Assembly: GCA_018389105.1 (NCBI GenBank)
Contig: JACATO010002131.1
Location: 496,001 to 560,000 of the forward strand
Direction of reading: 5' to 3'
Origin: Nautilus pompilius
Taxonomy: Eukaryota; Mollusca; Cephalopoda; Nautilida; Nautilidae
DNA length: 64,000 nucleotides
Below the pieces are notes generated by a model. It had not been told where the DNA came from, ran no database searches, and was given only the letters and a program-made list of their open reading frames with translations. The position numbers and the translations under genes are program-made. Each line of letters starts with the position of its first letter. Position 1 is the first letter of the stretch. Of this stretch, positions 34,714 to 48,394 are shown one piece after another.

Positions 34714-37050
34714 CTCAGAAAAAATCCAGGTGCATCTTGTGGTTTATGCTGTTATTATTTCCAGTTAGAAATTCAGAGAGCATGTGAACCCACCTGGCAT
34801 GTTCATAATTTTACAAATGTCTTCTCTCCTAAATTATGAAGAGTTAAAAACTACCTAAAATAGCCCTTCATCTTTAAATGAAATAAATGCATATTTCTAA
34901 TATTAATATTAAATACATTGGAAGAAAAGCTACCAAGTTGGTAATGAGATTAGTTTGGAGTTTTAAAGTAAAAAAATTGTTTAAAGGTTCTTAATTTATC
35001 ATTTCTAAAAGTACAGTTTCAGTCATAAGTCTGAGCTAACTACCAATGCTTCTCTCAAAGCTCTGACATCCATCTTTTGAGGAAAAGTTTACTAATATGC
35101 TACAAAATAAGAACACCACAGACCAGAAATGGACAAAAGAAAACAAATGTAACTTAGTATGTCAAAGGCCCAAATAGGTGTCAAGCTGTTACATAATCTT
35201 GATGAGGTCCAACTAATTTGTTTGATTATGATGTGGTCAGACTTACAACTGGTACTGTACATATAGTAGATCTAAGAATCAAACAGACTATCACTACAGA
35301 AATTTTAAAAGTTTGCTGTTTACTAAACCTTTAAAACTGCATAATATAGTTATGTTCAAAATTATTAAAATGTTTATTTAAAAATAAATTGCCTGCAAAC
35401 TTACTTTAAATAAAGTCAAAGAATGACAGCTATTTAATTGATGATAAACTCTTCATGCTGAATCTGTAATATATATATATATATGTTCTACTGCTATTTG
35501 ATGACTCAAGTGAAATGTTTTGAAAGCATCAGGCTCTTATCTGATAGCAGTTATAGCCTTGTATCCTTTGGAATGTTCTTTTTTTTGTAAGGGCAACTTT
35601 CCTCCAAACTGCACCATTCTGACTGGAATGGATATGAAAATTTTTAGAGGATGAGTGCCCAGAATGGCAATTCAGAAATAATTCAGCTTTAAAATACTTA
35701 TCAGTTAGGTGGTATACCAAATGCTAAAAAATATCTGAATATGTAAGAGAATTAGCTTTTATATTATCTCATCACCTAACTTTTAAAACCATTTTTGACA
35801 TTTTTCTCACTTATCCTCAGATTCAAGCAAATTGAATGGAAAACCAATTTCTATATTTGTTGTCATATTATTGATTTTACTTCTAAAACATTTCAAACTA
35901 AACTTCAATTTGAGGATCTTAAATGCTAGAGTTTTCATAATACATTTGTCTAGTGACTATCTACCATTATTTCCTGTCTTTACACACATTGTTTTGTAGT
36001 GAAAATTGTTTCTGGAATTTTATTTTGTCACATGATTTAATGTAATCGGATACTATATTTGAAACCACCTTTACAGATTAAATTCTGGAACATCTGTGTT
36101 ATTATAGATGTTCAAAAGTCTTATTAGTTTGTCAAATAATAAATATCAATTTAGTATATAGGTACTGACCTATGTTTATTTGATAAAAATTGTTAACACT
36201 ATCTTCTGTGGTGCAAAACATTGATACTTGGATGCAAAATTTGTTAACTTTGTTTCTGTGATTTGAATAAACAGGTATAAAAAACAACAAAAAACTTTAA
36301 TACTGAAATATCTATTCATTCCAAGAGGCTAGTGAGTCTCTTCATTTTTCAACATCTTGCCACTTTTGCTTTTTTTCTGCTACATCTGTATAGTTAAATG
36401 TGAAGCTAGTAGTAATGTGATGGCATCTTAGAAACTGCTCATGTCTGTATAGAATGGCAGTGTTTGTTTCATGTCTTAGCGCAGAACTGAACTGCTATTG
36501 TTGTGCTTACATTTAAGGATTACACAAACAGAATGAACCAGTGTTTTTCTGTTTTGAGTTAAGGAAAGCTAATGTAAGTTGGGAGATTTTTATGGAATTA
36601 GGTAAATTAAACCAACTAATAATGATAGTTTGAGTTTGATATTTTAAAAATAAAACAATTAAATGGCTAAACACTATATTTATTCTAACTATTTATACAC
36701 AAACATGCCTTTTTGTTGTTGTTTGTATAAGCTAAATAGTTCATTACTACAAAATTTGTTTGCATTTTATCACATTGTTTTTTATTTATTTTATTGGGCT
36801 TGGTGTGTAGAACGAACTGTCACTTTTAGAAGGTTTGTTTTGTATTCAATAATTGCTGAATCAGAATGAACTAATCACATTATTTTTGGCTCACAGTAGA
36901 TGTTTCATTACCTTAAACAGAAAAAATAGTGTACTTTAAAAATTGTAACAATGTTGTAAAAAATGTTGGGTGAGAGTGCATGTTCATGCATATATTAATA
37001 TTTGATTATCTGATGCAGTTTGGCATCAGTGGGAGTGCTGCTGTTTGAAT

Positions 37051-37212
37051 ATTCCAAGGTAGTGTATTGTGTGTGTTAATGTTTTAATATCTTGAGGCAG
37101 TGTATTATCTGTGTGTTAATGTTTCAATTTCTTGAGGCAGTTTATTAGCTGTTTGTTAATGTTTTAATATCTCGAGGCAGTGTATTATCTCTTTGTATAT
37201 GCTTCTCTTTTT
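37051..37212. repeat. Four-copy 40-bp tandem repeat
   Basis: Units starting near 37051, 37091, 37131 and 37171, with the theme CTTGAGGCAGTGTATTATCT followed by GTGTGTTAATGTTTTAATAT. The first and last units are diverged. Confidence 0.85.
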
Positions 37213-38214
37213 TGATATAGATATGTTGTACTATAATATTTAGTTGTAATTTAAAAATTCCAGTTCTTTTTTAAAAAAAAATGAATTTTTTATAAAACTG
37301 AGGAAGGGAGAATAGAATTTTTGTGTGATTAGATACCTTTGCTGTGGTTGTGACTGTTGCATATACCACACCAGCTGATAAAATACACTGATCACAATTT
37401 TTTTACTAATTGTTTACTTGTAGGAATTTTAAACAAAACTTTTTGTCCAGCTTTTTTGTATTTCCAAATACTTTTAAATGAGGTTTTCTGCTAATAATTT
37501 TTCATTACTAGAACTAGGAATATTCATTATTGATACACAACTGTTCATTGTAAATAGAGGTTTGCCACTGTGCCAACATACATATATACATCCTGCCTAC
37601 ATCTAAAATTATGTGTACTCTTTTTAAATACATTTTCTGTTTCATGAATTGCTCTTGTGGATTTATTGTAAACATTTGTTGGGAACATCATGTAAACCAA
37701 TTATTATGGATTATACTTTGAGATACTCCTAACACTTTTAAAATTTTGTTTAAATATGATATTAGAAATGTTATTTCAACTTATATATTTTACATTGTGT
37801 AGTTTAATATAGTGATTACTTTCAGTTTCAAGTATCCTTGATCCCTGTTTTATTTTTTACATATATTGTTTAAAATATAAGTGAAATTTCAATATGTATA
37901 CTAAATTTTGTTATAGTTTTTATTATTTATCTATTTATTTGATAACACTGTGTAAAGAATTTTCAAAATGTTTTCAGTTATCCTGATTTTTCAATTGGTC
38001 ATGGTCAGTTTTGGTGTGCTGATTACTAACATAACACTCACTGGTTTTTCTAAAGTGTGGATTTTTTACTCAGAATGTTACTTTAAACATTTTAACACAT
38101 TATTACTGATAATACAGGTACAATTAACTTTCTTTTCCTAAACCAAAAAGAAACAATTATTTTAACTCATGAAAAAAAGTTTATTCATTACATTTATTTA
38201 ATTCTTAAATACAG

Positions 38215-39775
38215 TAAAAATCTAAATTGCAGTTGCAGAAATCAAAAATGCACAACTTTTTGGGCTTTCCTTCTATGTATTGAAGTATCATCCTGAATTA
38301 GACTCCAAATATAGTCACTCATCATTCTGACATCCCATCTTCCCTGATATCTCTTTTCCATTGTTAGGATATCTTGGTGAAATCTTTCATTATGCTCTTT
38401 ACTGAAATCTCCCATGTTGTCTTTGAAGAAATCTAGATGAGAATGAAGGCCGTGAAGCTTGAGAGACATTCTGCATCCAGGCTTTTCATACTCATTGATT
38501 AAATCCTCAATCAATTGTATATAGTTTTCACTTCTGTTTCCCAGAAAATTTTCACCAACTAAAAATGCTTTCCATGCTCTCTTTCCTTATTCTGACATCT
38601 TGTCTTCTAATTCTTCTGATTTGAGCGTTTGATAAACTTGCAGCCAAACAAAAATCCTACCCTTTACTTTTGCTTTTGAAAGATTTGGAAACAATTCATG
38701 AATGTGTTGGAATGCTTCACTTTCTGTGTTAAGAGCTTTAGTGAACTGCCTCACAAACCCCAGTTTTATGTGCAGTGGAGGCATGAGGAATTTTTTCTGA
38801 TTTCACCAAGGGCTCATATTTAGCATTTTGTGTCCAAGGAATAAACTGATCTCTGGCTGGCTACACTTCTGTAATGCTGTGATTTGGCATGACTATCTCA
38901 AAGACAGAGAAAGCATGAGTATTTTGTGAATCATCCTTATAGTCCTTTCAAAAAACCAATCATCTTAAAACCTCCACAAATATTCCAGTTATATTTTTTG
39001 TAGTCAATTGTCTCCAGCATAACAGCATAAACTTAACATTTTCATAATCATCCTCCATATGTACAGAATGGACAGTGGGTATCTATGGATGTTTGTTTCC
39101 ATTGTGAAGGGCTGTTTTGAGACTTCTCACCAAACTGTCAATGAAGAGATGCCATTCAATAGGATTGTGCACAGTATCTATTTTGTAAAACAAGTTATTA
39201 ATGTCACTGCAGAAACATAGCTTGCCATTCACTGAGAAGTATCTTGAGAATTTTTCATTCTTTTTTTCTGGAACATATAGATTCACAACTGCTATCCAAG
39301 AGATTCCATTCTTTCAGTCTTGATATAAGAAGTTCAGCATTAGATTTTGTTAAACCTAAATCTCGTACTAAGTCATCCAGTTCTTGCTGATCTGGAAAAT
39401 GAGGCTGCTTTGAATTTAAGTCAGAATCATCTACAGGTGAATCTTAACACATCCATTAGACAAAAGTAACAGTCATCTATGTGATTCTTAGGCTCTTGCC
39501 AAATACAAGGATTGCAAATGGCATTGCTTTATGATCTTCTCTGAGCCATCCTTCCAGTGTTGATCTGCATGTTCCACAAGCCACATGAGGTGGCCATGAT
39601 TTTTCTTGATCACCAATCTTCATTCCAAAGTTTGATTCATAGGCCAGTGAAAATTTATTGTTTGGTGTGATCATATGTCTTACTTGCTTTGGGCCAACAA
39701 TGAATCTACAAACATAACAAAATGAGTCTGCAGAGAGCTTTCATTTTCGATTTGCAGCCATTCTTATCTAATAGA
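38215..39775 (-). mobile_element. Fossil multicopy ORF element, family unnamed
   Basis: Minus-strand pieces follow one another in the order of a single long protein. First comes an N-terminal part with a cysteine-containing stretch (HVACGTCRSTLEGWLRE). Then come LDDLVRDLGL-like and FSRYFSVNGKLCFCSD stretches and IEWHLFIDSLVRSLK. These are followed by PPLHIKLGFVRQFTKAL, and finally LHSHLDFFKDN and ERFHQDILTMEKRYQG near the C-terminus. I recall the same protein as an abundant uncharacterised repeat-like family in several invertebrate and some vertebrate genomes. Its class is unknown to me, so it is treated as a fossil: it is broken in several places and looks old. Confidence 0.75.
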
Positions 39776-39860
39776 ATAAAATAATCACTTGTTAAATGCT
39801 TTTATTTCATACTGGGCTGAGTGTGCACAAGGGTTTATTATATACCTTGGTTTATATTAT

Positions 39861-39898
39861 GAAAGTGCTAGAATGTTCCAGAAAGTGCTAAAAAGTTC
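39861..39898. promoter_or_regulatory. Heat-shock-element-like array
   Basis: GAATGTTCCAGAA (39871-39883) is a perfect three-unit nGAAnnTTCnnGAAn heat-shock element. Further GAA (39861) and TTC (39896) units lie in the same five-base register. It sits about 90 bases upstream of the minus-strand fossil ORF element, so it may have been part of that element's promoter. Confidence 0.4.
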
Positions 39899-39899
39899 T

Positions 39900-41039
39900 A
39901 AAAAAAAATCTAAGAATTTTTAGTGTTCCGTATTATGCACCAATTCTATCAACTATAATAGTATATTATTTATAATATACTTGACATTTAAAACCAATGG
40001 TATAACTGTATTTAACATACAAACATGCTATGGAAAATGTAAAAAAAAAATCAGGTTAACTAAATTTTGTTACCTAGTGAATTTACAACATAATTATAAT
40101 CACTCATAGTAATTTATCAATGCATTTCATGGAGTGTTGTGTTGTGAAGTTATCTTGATTGATAACTATCCTTATAGGTGTGTTCCTATTTGCACTGCTT
40201 CTTGAGATTTTTTGTATGTTTCATTGATGCCCCATTTAATTATAGTAAAAATGATTATTTTTTGTTCACATCTAAATGCCATTAGTTGCTGAAATGTTAA
40301 CTTTTCCAAACCCACTTTAGAACCTTAAATCTGTTCTAACAAGTGTTACACTATCTTTAATGCAATTCCAACATACCAGTTTGTTTAGATTTACTTTCTC
40401 AAGATACTTTAAAAAGGAAAAACTCAGAAGTTTATCTAAAATGTTGTCAAATTCAACAAAGGTTTCTAAGTTTAATCAAAAAAAAAAAGTATACGTGAAT
40501 ATTTTTATTTTTAAATTTAACTTTTAAGTTTTAAATAGTAGCTCTTGTGATAGATCCAAATTATTAACATGCATTGTTTTATATATACTTTTTGTTTAAA
40601 TATTATATAGAGAATAACACTGCTATCCAATCCAGTTTTGGTATTAAGAAGAAACTATGTAAAAAAAAAACAGAATCAATTATAGCAGTTTTTAAAAAAA
40701 AACTTTTTAATTAATATTTTATTTAAATCTTAAGGCTTAGATTTTGTAATTTAAAAAATAAAATCATGGCTATAAATGATTATTTCCCTCCCTGCTAATG
40801 CTCCTGTGAGTTGACTACATTAGGTACAGCATAGATAGCTACCTGGATGCATTTCCAGAGCTTTGGTTGGTATTTTGTGCATGAAAGAGAGAGATGCTTT
40901 AAATTTCACAAAACTTTTTGCATGTGTGTAAGTTGTTGCTTAATATATGTATATACAGTATTGGAAATCATGCACAGGATATCTACAATTAATTAATAAT
41001 TGCAAGTGAGAGAAATATATAATATATACACAGTGCATT
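39900..41039. other. AT-rich DNA, no supported gene
   Basis: A/T runs only; no frame with coding character. Confidence 0.5.
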
Positions 41040-41480
41040 AGTATTTGGTATATAAGCTCTTTGTTTTATCTAGAGGATGACACCTTGTTTTCATGCTCCC
41101 ATACAGGTTATCAATGTATGACTGTAGAATGTTGTTACTTGACTTTTTCAGTAGTCATATAGCCTAGTTTTTTCATCCACATTGGCTATATGCTTGGGAT
41201 TAGAGGATGACTCCTTTCCCAGTGAGAACCAACTATATCTGTTGTACACTGATTGTTATATCACAGCTCTCATTTTGCTTTTGAACAAACTTTTGTTGAT
41301 TATTACCAAACTATTTAAATTTGGACTTATCTGTAAACAGCACCTTTCAGGTTTGGTCATGCTACTGTTTCATTTCTACTGCCCATCTCAGACTTGCTGT
41401 TTGGTTAGCATCTCTCTTCAGCAAAGTTTTTTTTTGATTGCTTGCATAACAACCAATCACAGTGTATTATATCACATGAG
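41040..41480 (-). mobile_element. Tc1-like transposase relic
   Basis: The minus strand reads VLFTDKSKFK, then FGNNQQKFVQK, matching the VLFSDESkF.lfg....VrR block around the first catalytic Asp. A decayed GKGVIL stretch follows, and then YIDNLYGSMKTRC, resembling the iLe..l.p....lyg segment. Several stops intervene. The 109-codon plus frame over the same bases is a shadow. Confidence 0.5.
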
Positions 41481-41489
41481 ATGCAATTT

Positions 41490-44120
41490 TATCATTTTTA
41501 ACATTATATAAACTAGAGGAAGTTACTACAAATTTTTTAAAACATTTGCTGGATTATTTTAGTTAATTGTTCTGAATAACTTTTGATGAATGCATAATTT
41601 GAACCTATTTTATTCAAACTTTTTATTTTTAGAAGATCTCTAACATTTTTTAAATAACATACAAATGTATAAATCTGCAAAGTTCCTACAGCAATAACAG
41701 CATCCTATCATCTTTAAGTCTGCTAGGACATAATTTCTTTATATGACTGATTTCTGTACCATGAGTTTTCACAGATAATTCCATGGCCACTGCTAGGATG
41801 CAGACCGTACAACAGATTTTGTTTATTTGTTTTTTTCAAAGATGCCAAATTTTCATACATTTATAAAAATAAAAAAAATACAGTTTAAAAGACTGTCTGC
41901 ATGATATTGTTGAAATAAAATTTTTATAATCAACTTAAAACAAAGATAATTGCTTTATTTTAACTCAAAACCAAAGGGAAGCATTAAAAATTTGAAATTA
42001 AGTTAAGCAACTGTAACTGATTGGCAAGAAAATGTCATAGTAATGTAGGTTAGATGAAAATGCAGTCATTATATCCTCATCAAATAATTATATTATAAGA
42101 ATTATATATTTTTCAATTTAATATATATCTTCAGGGTTATATATGCTTGGTGGTCATGAAGCTACTTGTATTCAGTTGCTTATAACTTGCTTATAACAGA
42201 ATCAACTGTGCATGCACTGTAGATCATGGTGACACCACTTATGCTATGTGATGTCATCTCTGACATTTTACCTTTATATATGTGCGTGGAGTTATGTCAG
42301 TTTGCCTGTAAACAGAGTTTCTCTTCAAGATTGCATAGTACTTACGAAGTTTGTATGGGCACCTTGATATGCCTTCCATCATGACAAAAGTATTTGTTGA
42401 GGTCCATGTAGCATAAGGATCTTGTGTAATCTCATCCATAAATTATTTTCTTTTGTTACAATAGCTAGCTGGCTTACTTTGTAGTACTACTACACTAACA
42501 GAGAACTGTTTTCAGTTTAAAATATAAACTACAGTGCTTGACCAGTTATCTGTTTAACAAACAAATTATCTACATTCAAACAAGGTTAATACTTTTTAAT
42601 TTACTTTGTAAAGCATAAAATTTTAAAAAAATAAAAATTTTAACATTTCCAACTATAAACACACAACCTTCTACAAAAAATAAACAACTACATTTTCAAA
42701 ATCTATAATCAAGTATAGTTATGGTATATGTTTTCCTATAGAGATAAAAGACAAGAGAGATTTTTTATATCAGAACAATTAAGCCCTGTGCATTTTTAAA
42801 AACATTTAAAAACACTTGAAAGTAAGGTAGTTTTATACTAATGAGTTGGAGGAAAACTAACAGAGCTTGTGGGTTCTTTGATTGATAGATTTTCATTGTT
42901 GGAGTAATTTAACTTTGTCTTGTAGCTGCTGTTTTTTAAATGATTCCTGTTGTTGTTTTATTTGTTATATGGATACAACTTGATGGTATTTTACTGCAAA
43001 AGTTTTCAATCCTATCTACTGATTTCAGAAGGTTAAATAAAATGTGACTGGTTAAATTATTTTTTAGGTGAAAAATTGTTGGTGCATAACTCTAAAAACT
43101 TCAGTTTTGTTTTCTGGAACACTGGAACACACATGTTTTTTTTTTAAAAAAAAGAAAAATTAATTAATAGACTTACAGGTTTGGTAATAATCAAAATGTT
43201 AGCATCTGCTGATAACTTTAAAAGACAAGAATAAAAACACTAAAATGGTAAGAATTTTGAAACTTCTATTTTCATCTGTTTGTTTGCCTTTTAATGGGAA
43301 TTCATGGTTTAGTGATAGAGAGATGGAGTTCATTTGCTTTTTCAAATTACTCTTTTGTTATGGTAGAATCTAATAAGAACAAAGTTATTGATGGTATGTA
43401 ATTTGCAGGAAGTAGAGTGTTGGTCTGGAGATTGTCCATCACAACAGAATTAATGAATGAACTAACATTTTTGGCTACTAGATCATTTTTAAAAAAGAGA
43501 AAAACAAATTCATAGTACTTTATTTTGCTGAAAAAATGGTAAAAAGATCAATTTGAAATTGTTTGTGCTATCATTGGAAATTCTGTTTTAGCTGTTTTAC
43601 AAAGTTATTTTTTTCTGCTAGATGTTGGTCTAGAATTAAAACTTTGCTTTTTGTTTTGATGGCTAACTAGACAAAACAACTCCAAGTATTTTCTTAAGAT
43701 AGTAGTTTCTTATCACAGTTTGTTTTTGTTTTTTAGATTACAATTTCTTTACCACTGAAATGTTTTACACGGCTCCATTTTTGAGTTGTAGAAGAGAGGT
43801 TTTTACCTTTTTTTTGCATAAAATTTGCTATGTTCACCTTTTCTAAATTTGGGTTTTTTTCAATGATAACGTGTATTATGGCAAAAAAAGCATGAACACT
43901 TTACACAAAATGAAGGCTTTTTCATGAATATAAACTAAAAGATTTTAGTATGCAGTGCCTCCTATATTTGCCACTGTTTTTAGTGCTCTTGGTAATATTG
44001 ATTTTTGATAACACATTGTTTAGCCTGTTTACCACCATTACTTCCCTTTTGTGGTGGGAAGGAGTGAATTGCATTTATAGCTTCTCACTGACAACCACTT
44101 TACTGTCTTATATTTTTTAG
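41490..44120. other. AT-rich DNA before the six-finger exon
   Basis: No gene. A minus frame at 42254-42439 lies in a less AT-rich patch but matches nothing I know. Confidence 0.5.
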
Positions 44121-44852
44121 ATGAAAGTCAATGTACAAAACAGTACCCCAGTCGGATCTGGTTATGGCACCGAAGAAATTAGGGGTTTGTTTTCTGAAAG
44201 AACAGATAATGTGACTCTCAGCAACCTTTCAAAAGATACTTCATTTACTTGTGGTAAGGGGCAAATGGTGAACACTACAATGGCTGTACAGGGGAATCCC
44301 CAGCTAGCTAACTATAACCACAGATGTGAGTGTGGACAGCTTTTCTTTACATTAGGTACACTGGAAGTTCATCGGAAAGTCGAACACAGCGGGACAGCAG
44401 CCCATGAGTTTAGGTGCAGTTTGTGTATGCTCCAACTGACTACTTTTCAAGAGATGCAGGATCACATAAAGTATCAGCATGCTGATGCTGCACAGGTCTG
44501 CAAGAACTGCGGGGCTCTGTTTGTTTCCATCGACTTGTTAACAGAGCATGTGAAGAAGTATCATTGGGAGTTCACATGCAAACACTGTGGCAAGAAATTT
44601 GGCAGGAAGCACCATCTAGAAAGTCATATGCGCTTACACGAAGAAAACCCAACGCTGTTTGCTTGTTCCAAATGTGACTACACAAGTGTCTATAAACATT
44701 CTGTTCAGAGACATCTGAATTCAGTTCACAATCATGAACGTAAACATCTGTGTATTAAATGTGGCAAGAAATTTAAATTGGTTAGTAGTCTCGTCAGACA
44801 CAGGCTTAGGTGTGGCAACTCTCCAGAACAAACACATGATGTCTTTTACTGA
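44121..44852 (+). CDS. Terminal exon with six C2H2-type zinc fingers
   Basis: After TGTCTTATATTTTTTAG at 44120 a phase-0 frame runs 243 codons to TGA. Residues 1-66 are a Ser/Thr/Asn-rich linker. Fingers: 1 (C69-x-C71...H84...H89, only one residue between the cysteines), 2 (C99, C102, H115, H120), 3 (C127, C130, H143, H148), 4 (C153, C156, H169, H173, with GKKF), 5 (C182, C185, H198, H203) and 6 (C211, C214, H227, C231). They are mostly not joined by the TGEKP-type linker. This suits invertebrate BTB/ZF isoform exons rather than KRAB-type arrays. The exon can be joined in frame from 7194. The first codon is ATG, but being directly at the acceptor it is probably internal. Predicted role: sequence-specific DNA binding in the nucleus. 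Confidence 0.88.
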   Translation: MKVNVQNSTPVGSGYGTEEIRGLFSERTDNVTLSNLSKDTSFTCGKGQMVNTTMAVQGNPQLANYNHRCECGQLFFTLGTLEVHRKVEHSGTAAHEFRCSLCMLQLTTFQEMQDHIKYQHADAAQVCKNCGALFVSIDLLTEHVKKYHWEFTCKHCGKKFGRKHHLESHMRLHEENPTLFACSKCDYTSVYKHSVQRHLNSVHNHERKHLCIKCGKKFKLVSSLVRHRLRCGNSPEQTHDVFY

Positions 44853-44916
44853 GTTTGTTTCTTTTTTCTCTTTGATAACTATCTCTTGCTGAACACTTAC
44901 TATTTGTATATCCCAC

Positions 44917-44922
44917 AATAAA
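44917..44922 (+). terminator. Poly(A) signal of the six-finger exon
   Basis: AATAAA 65 bases after the stop codon, in CCCACAATAAACATTC. Confidence 0.6.
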
Positions 44923-44939
44923 CATTCAAATTGAAATAT

Positions 44940-47201
44940 TTTTTTTAATACTCAAAACCCTTTAAGACATTTTGTATCCTGTGTGTTTTGTATCAAAAAC
45001 AAGGATCCAACAGAATGGATTCTGGTTGGAATGGAAGAACAAACAGATTATAAAGCATTCCTTGAATAAATCATTCTTTGAGAAAATAAATTTCGTTTGC
45101 TAATATTCAACTAATATTGAATGTTTTTCAAACATTTTTATGCATGTAAAAAGAACTTTAAACAACATGTCATCTCAGTCTCTGCAGTCATATTTTGTTT
45201 ATATTCTTTTAAAAAAACCCAACATTTTTAATAATTATTTTATTTACATAGAATTTATTCTTCAGCAAACCTGTGACTAGCCATTCTGGATTTCATTAAT
45301 TATGGATTTTTACTATACTTTAAAAACTCATTTGTGTCTTTTATGCATGTGTCTAATCCAATAGTAAGCACAATGGTCTATAACAAATAATGAGAAAATG
45401 AGTTACTACATGTATATATGAAATCACTTGTTTTTCTCAGCCCATCATAGTTTTTATTATTTTACCTTTATTTTACCAAGGTGGTGATTTTAGCATGAAA
45501 TTGAGGAAAATGTAAATAATACTGATGATAAAAGGAAGCAAGAGAGCAAAAATTCTGCCTCCCAAAAAATATTTTAAGCTTTCTCAGGTTTTTAAATCAA
45601 TATACTGTGTTATATATAAATAATTGCCTTCCTGAGATTAATAGATTCTAAAATTGGGCAATTATTGATTTTCATAAATTATTATTGTTACCATTTAACC
45701 TCCAGAAATCCAGTAGCTCTATAATGATATTTGCATTTACAGATATTGTTGTTGACATATGCCAATGATTGCAAGGTCAACTTTAGTAAAGAAGTGTAGT
45801 GCTGTGATTGTCTGCTTGGAAGTATTGCTAATCTTGCACTCAACACTTCCAGCTTTGACAGTGAAAGCTCTCTAGGATTCTTTTGTGTGTGTGTGAGTGT
45901 GACAGAGAGAACTTGAGTGTTTGGAGGAAAATCTTGGCATGTAGTTTGCCAAACTAAGCTGCTTTCATGGGGAATACCTATCTGGGACTTCAAGAGTATA
46001 TTGTCTAGTGTTGCAACATGTAGCAAAGAAACAATAAATCATGACAATATTCCGAAGCTCTACCAAAAAGAATATCCTACCATAGGTTTGATTTATTGAT
46101 GCCAGGCATGAGAAGAAGTAGGAAATCAGTTAGGTGAAGGTTGAATCTGAATAAAAAGAGAAGAATGGATCAGAGTTAAGCTGTACCAAATTACTACTAT
46201 ATTAATTGATTTTTTTAATGGATACTCAAATGAAAATAATTTCTGTCTTGGTATTAGAAATAAAACTAACAGACACATTTTAATGTTTTTATTGCATTTT
46301 GTCAAGTAACTTGATACATTAATCTTTGAAAGCTTGCCATGTGGACAACAAAAAAAACTTTAGGAAATGTAATGTAAACGTGGATACCATAGTCCAGTTA
46401 AAGGGTACTACTGAAGTGTTCTAAAAGTTTTCATGTTTAAAAAAAAGATTGATAATAAAATGGTTATGGTTATTTTCAGTATTTCTACAGATAGCTAGAT
46501 CTAAATGCTTAAAGGTTGTTGGTACATTTCTAACTATTTCAAAATTAAATTTTGAAAAATGTAAATTTTTAAAATTCATGACTAAAAAAAGAAAGATGAA
46601 TGCCTGTATTTAACTTTGGTGATGTTGTTGTTATAGTATCATAGTAGGCTGGACATTGTTATTCTTTTTTTAAGATAGTAATAGAATGGTGAACAGAACT
46701 ATTTGCCTAAAGCAATTCACTGTAACAGTAATTTAAGATTGCATTGTATGGTTGGTTTAAAAAGAACAAGGCAGTTGGAGTTTAGGAAGTTTTATCAATA
46801 TTATCTTATCTCACCATTATCCAGTTCATTGGTCATTTCTCAGCTTTGTTTTTCTATCATTTTAGGATAACATCAGAAAAATTTTTGTTTATACTGTCAC
46901 TGATCTATCTATGTTGCTAAGTGTTTTCAAGCTAATAAATATCTAAGTATATGAAAGTGAGATACAAAAAGAAAAATTGTTTAATGTTTAACCATGAGTA
47001 GGGAAGTAGTCTCTGAAATTCCTGATTAGCACCTGGAAGCACCCTCTCTAACCTATTGTGTTTAAGTTAATTGAATGTTTCATATTTGATTGTTTTGTTT
47101 TTTGTTGGTAACATGCATGACTTTTGAATAATACAAATTGCTGTTTCCAGGTTCCATTTTTTTGTATACTGTATATCTGTCTTTATTTCCAAATATTACA
47201 G
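44940..47201. other. AT-rich DNA between two zinc-finger exons
   Basis: No gene seen. A 112-codon minus frame (45688-46026) in a less AT-rich patch shows no recognisable motif and could be an old repeat. Confidence 0.5.
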
Positions 47202-47537
47202 AATAATCATCAAGGATCAGAGACGAACAAGATGTTTGGGTTTTTACTGGATATTACTAAAGAGATTCAGGAAAACATGAATGCTTCAAAAAGTCCTGAG
47301 ATAAACACAGAAAGTAAAGCGTCAACATCAAGGGCAGATGAGGTTTATGAATGTACAGAGTGTAGCTTTAAGACCCGCTACAGGTTTTCTTTCAATAGAC
47401 ACTCGCGAAAACACTCTGGAACAATGTACACGTGTGAATTTTGCTGTCACAAGTTTTATGAAAGATACAGATTACGAAGACACATTGAGAATTACCATCA
47501 GACCAATCTAGTACTTGCAGAGTTTGAAAACAACTGA
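47202..47537 (+). CDS. Terminal exon with a pair of C2H2 zinc fingers
   Basis: After CCAAATATTACAG at 47201 a phase-0 frame encodes 111 residues and a TGA. A polar linker (1-48) is followed by two fingers: C51, C54, H67, H71 and C78, C81, H94, H99. They are joined by the short SGTMYT linker; each has an aromatic residue at the usual position. This linker plus tandem finger pair, without a stop or donor between, is the classic layout of lola-type isoform exons. The frame continues upstream into the intron by chance as far as 47124. The splice phase matches the donor at 7194. Confidence 0.85.
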   Translation, partial: NNHQGSETNKMFGFLLDITKEIQENMNASKSPEINTESKASTSRADEVYECTECSFKTRYRFSFNRHSRKHSGTMYTCEFCCHKFYERYRLRRHIENYHQTNLVLAEFENN

Positions 47538-47890
47538 AACATCAAAAAGTTGGGGTTTTTTTGTTTGTTTTTTTTTTTTTTTAAAGATTTTAACAATTAC
47601 GTGTTTTAGAAAGAGAAGGAATTTACTCAGTTGTTTAGTAAAAATTGATGCATGAAGATTTCTGGGGAGCATGAAGCTGATATGGCAGATATCTAAATAC
47701 ACAAGCACTCACTCATACTACTGTATATAAGAGAGAGTATCAGCTTTAATTCATGGGCAGAACGGAAAAACAAAATAGTCTCAATAGCTGTGTAAATGTG
47801 TCTTTGACTAGGATGCAACTATAATAGTAAAGTCTGGATATACAACAGTCTCAACATTAGAAATGACAGTGCACTTACAATCCTCTATTT

Positions 47891-48386
<496 letters not shown>

Positions 48387-48394
48387 CTCTATTT

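Larger units (their letters stand above)
33276..38214. other. AT-rich DNA, no supported gene
   Basis: About 5 kb with no coding frame. It holds the poly(T) run and the 40-bp tandem array listed separately, and an (AT)n at 35468-35484. Confidence 0.5.

Noticed and set aside
41182-41511. 109-codon plus frame
   Set aside because: It lies opposite the minus-strand Tc1 relic with the FTDKSKF block and is a shadow of it.
45688-46026. 112-codon minus frame
   Set aside because: No motif, no splice signals and ordinary composition for the surroundings.
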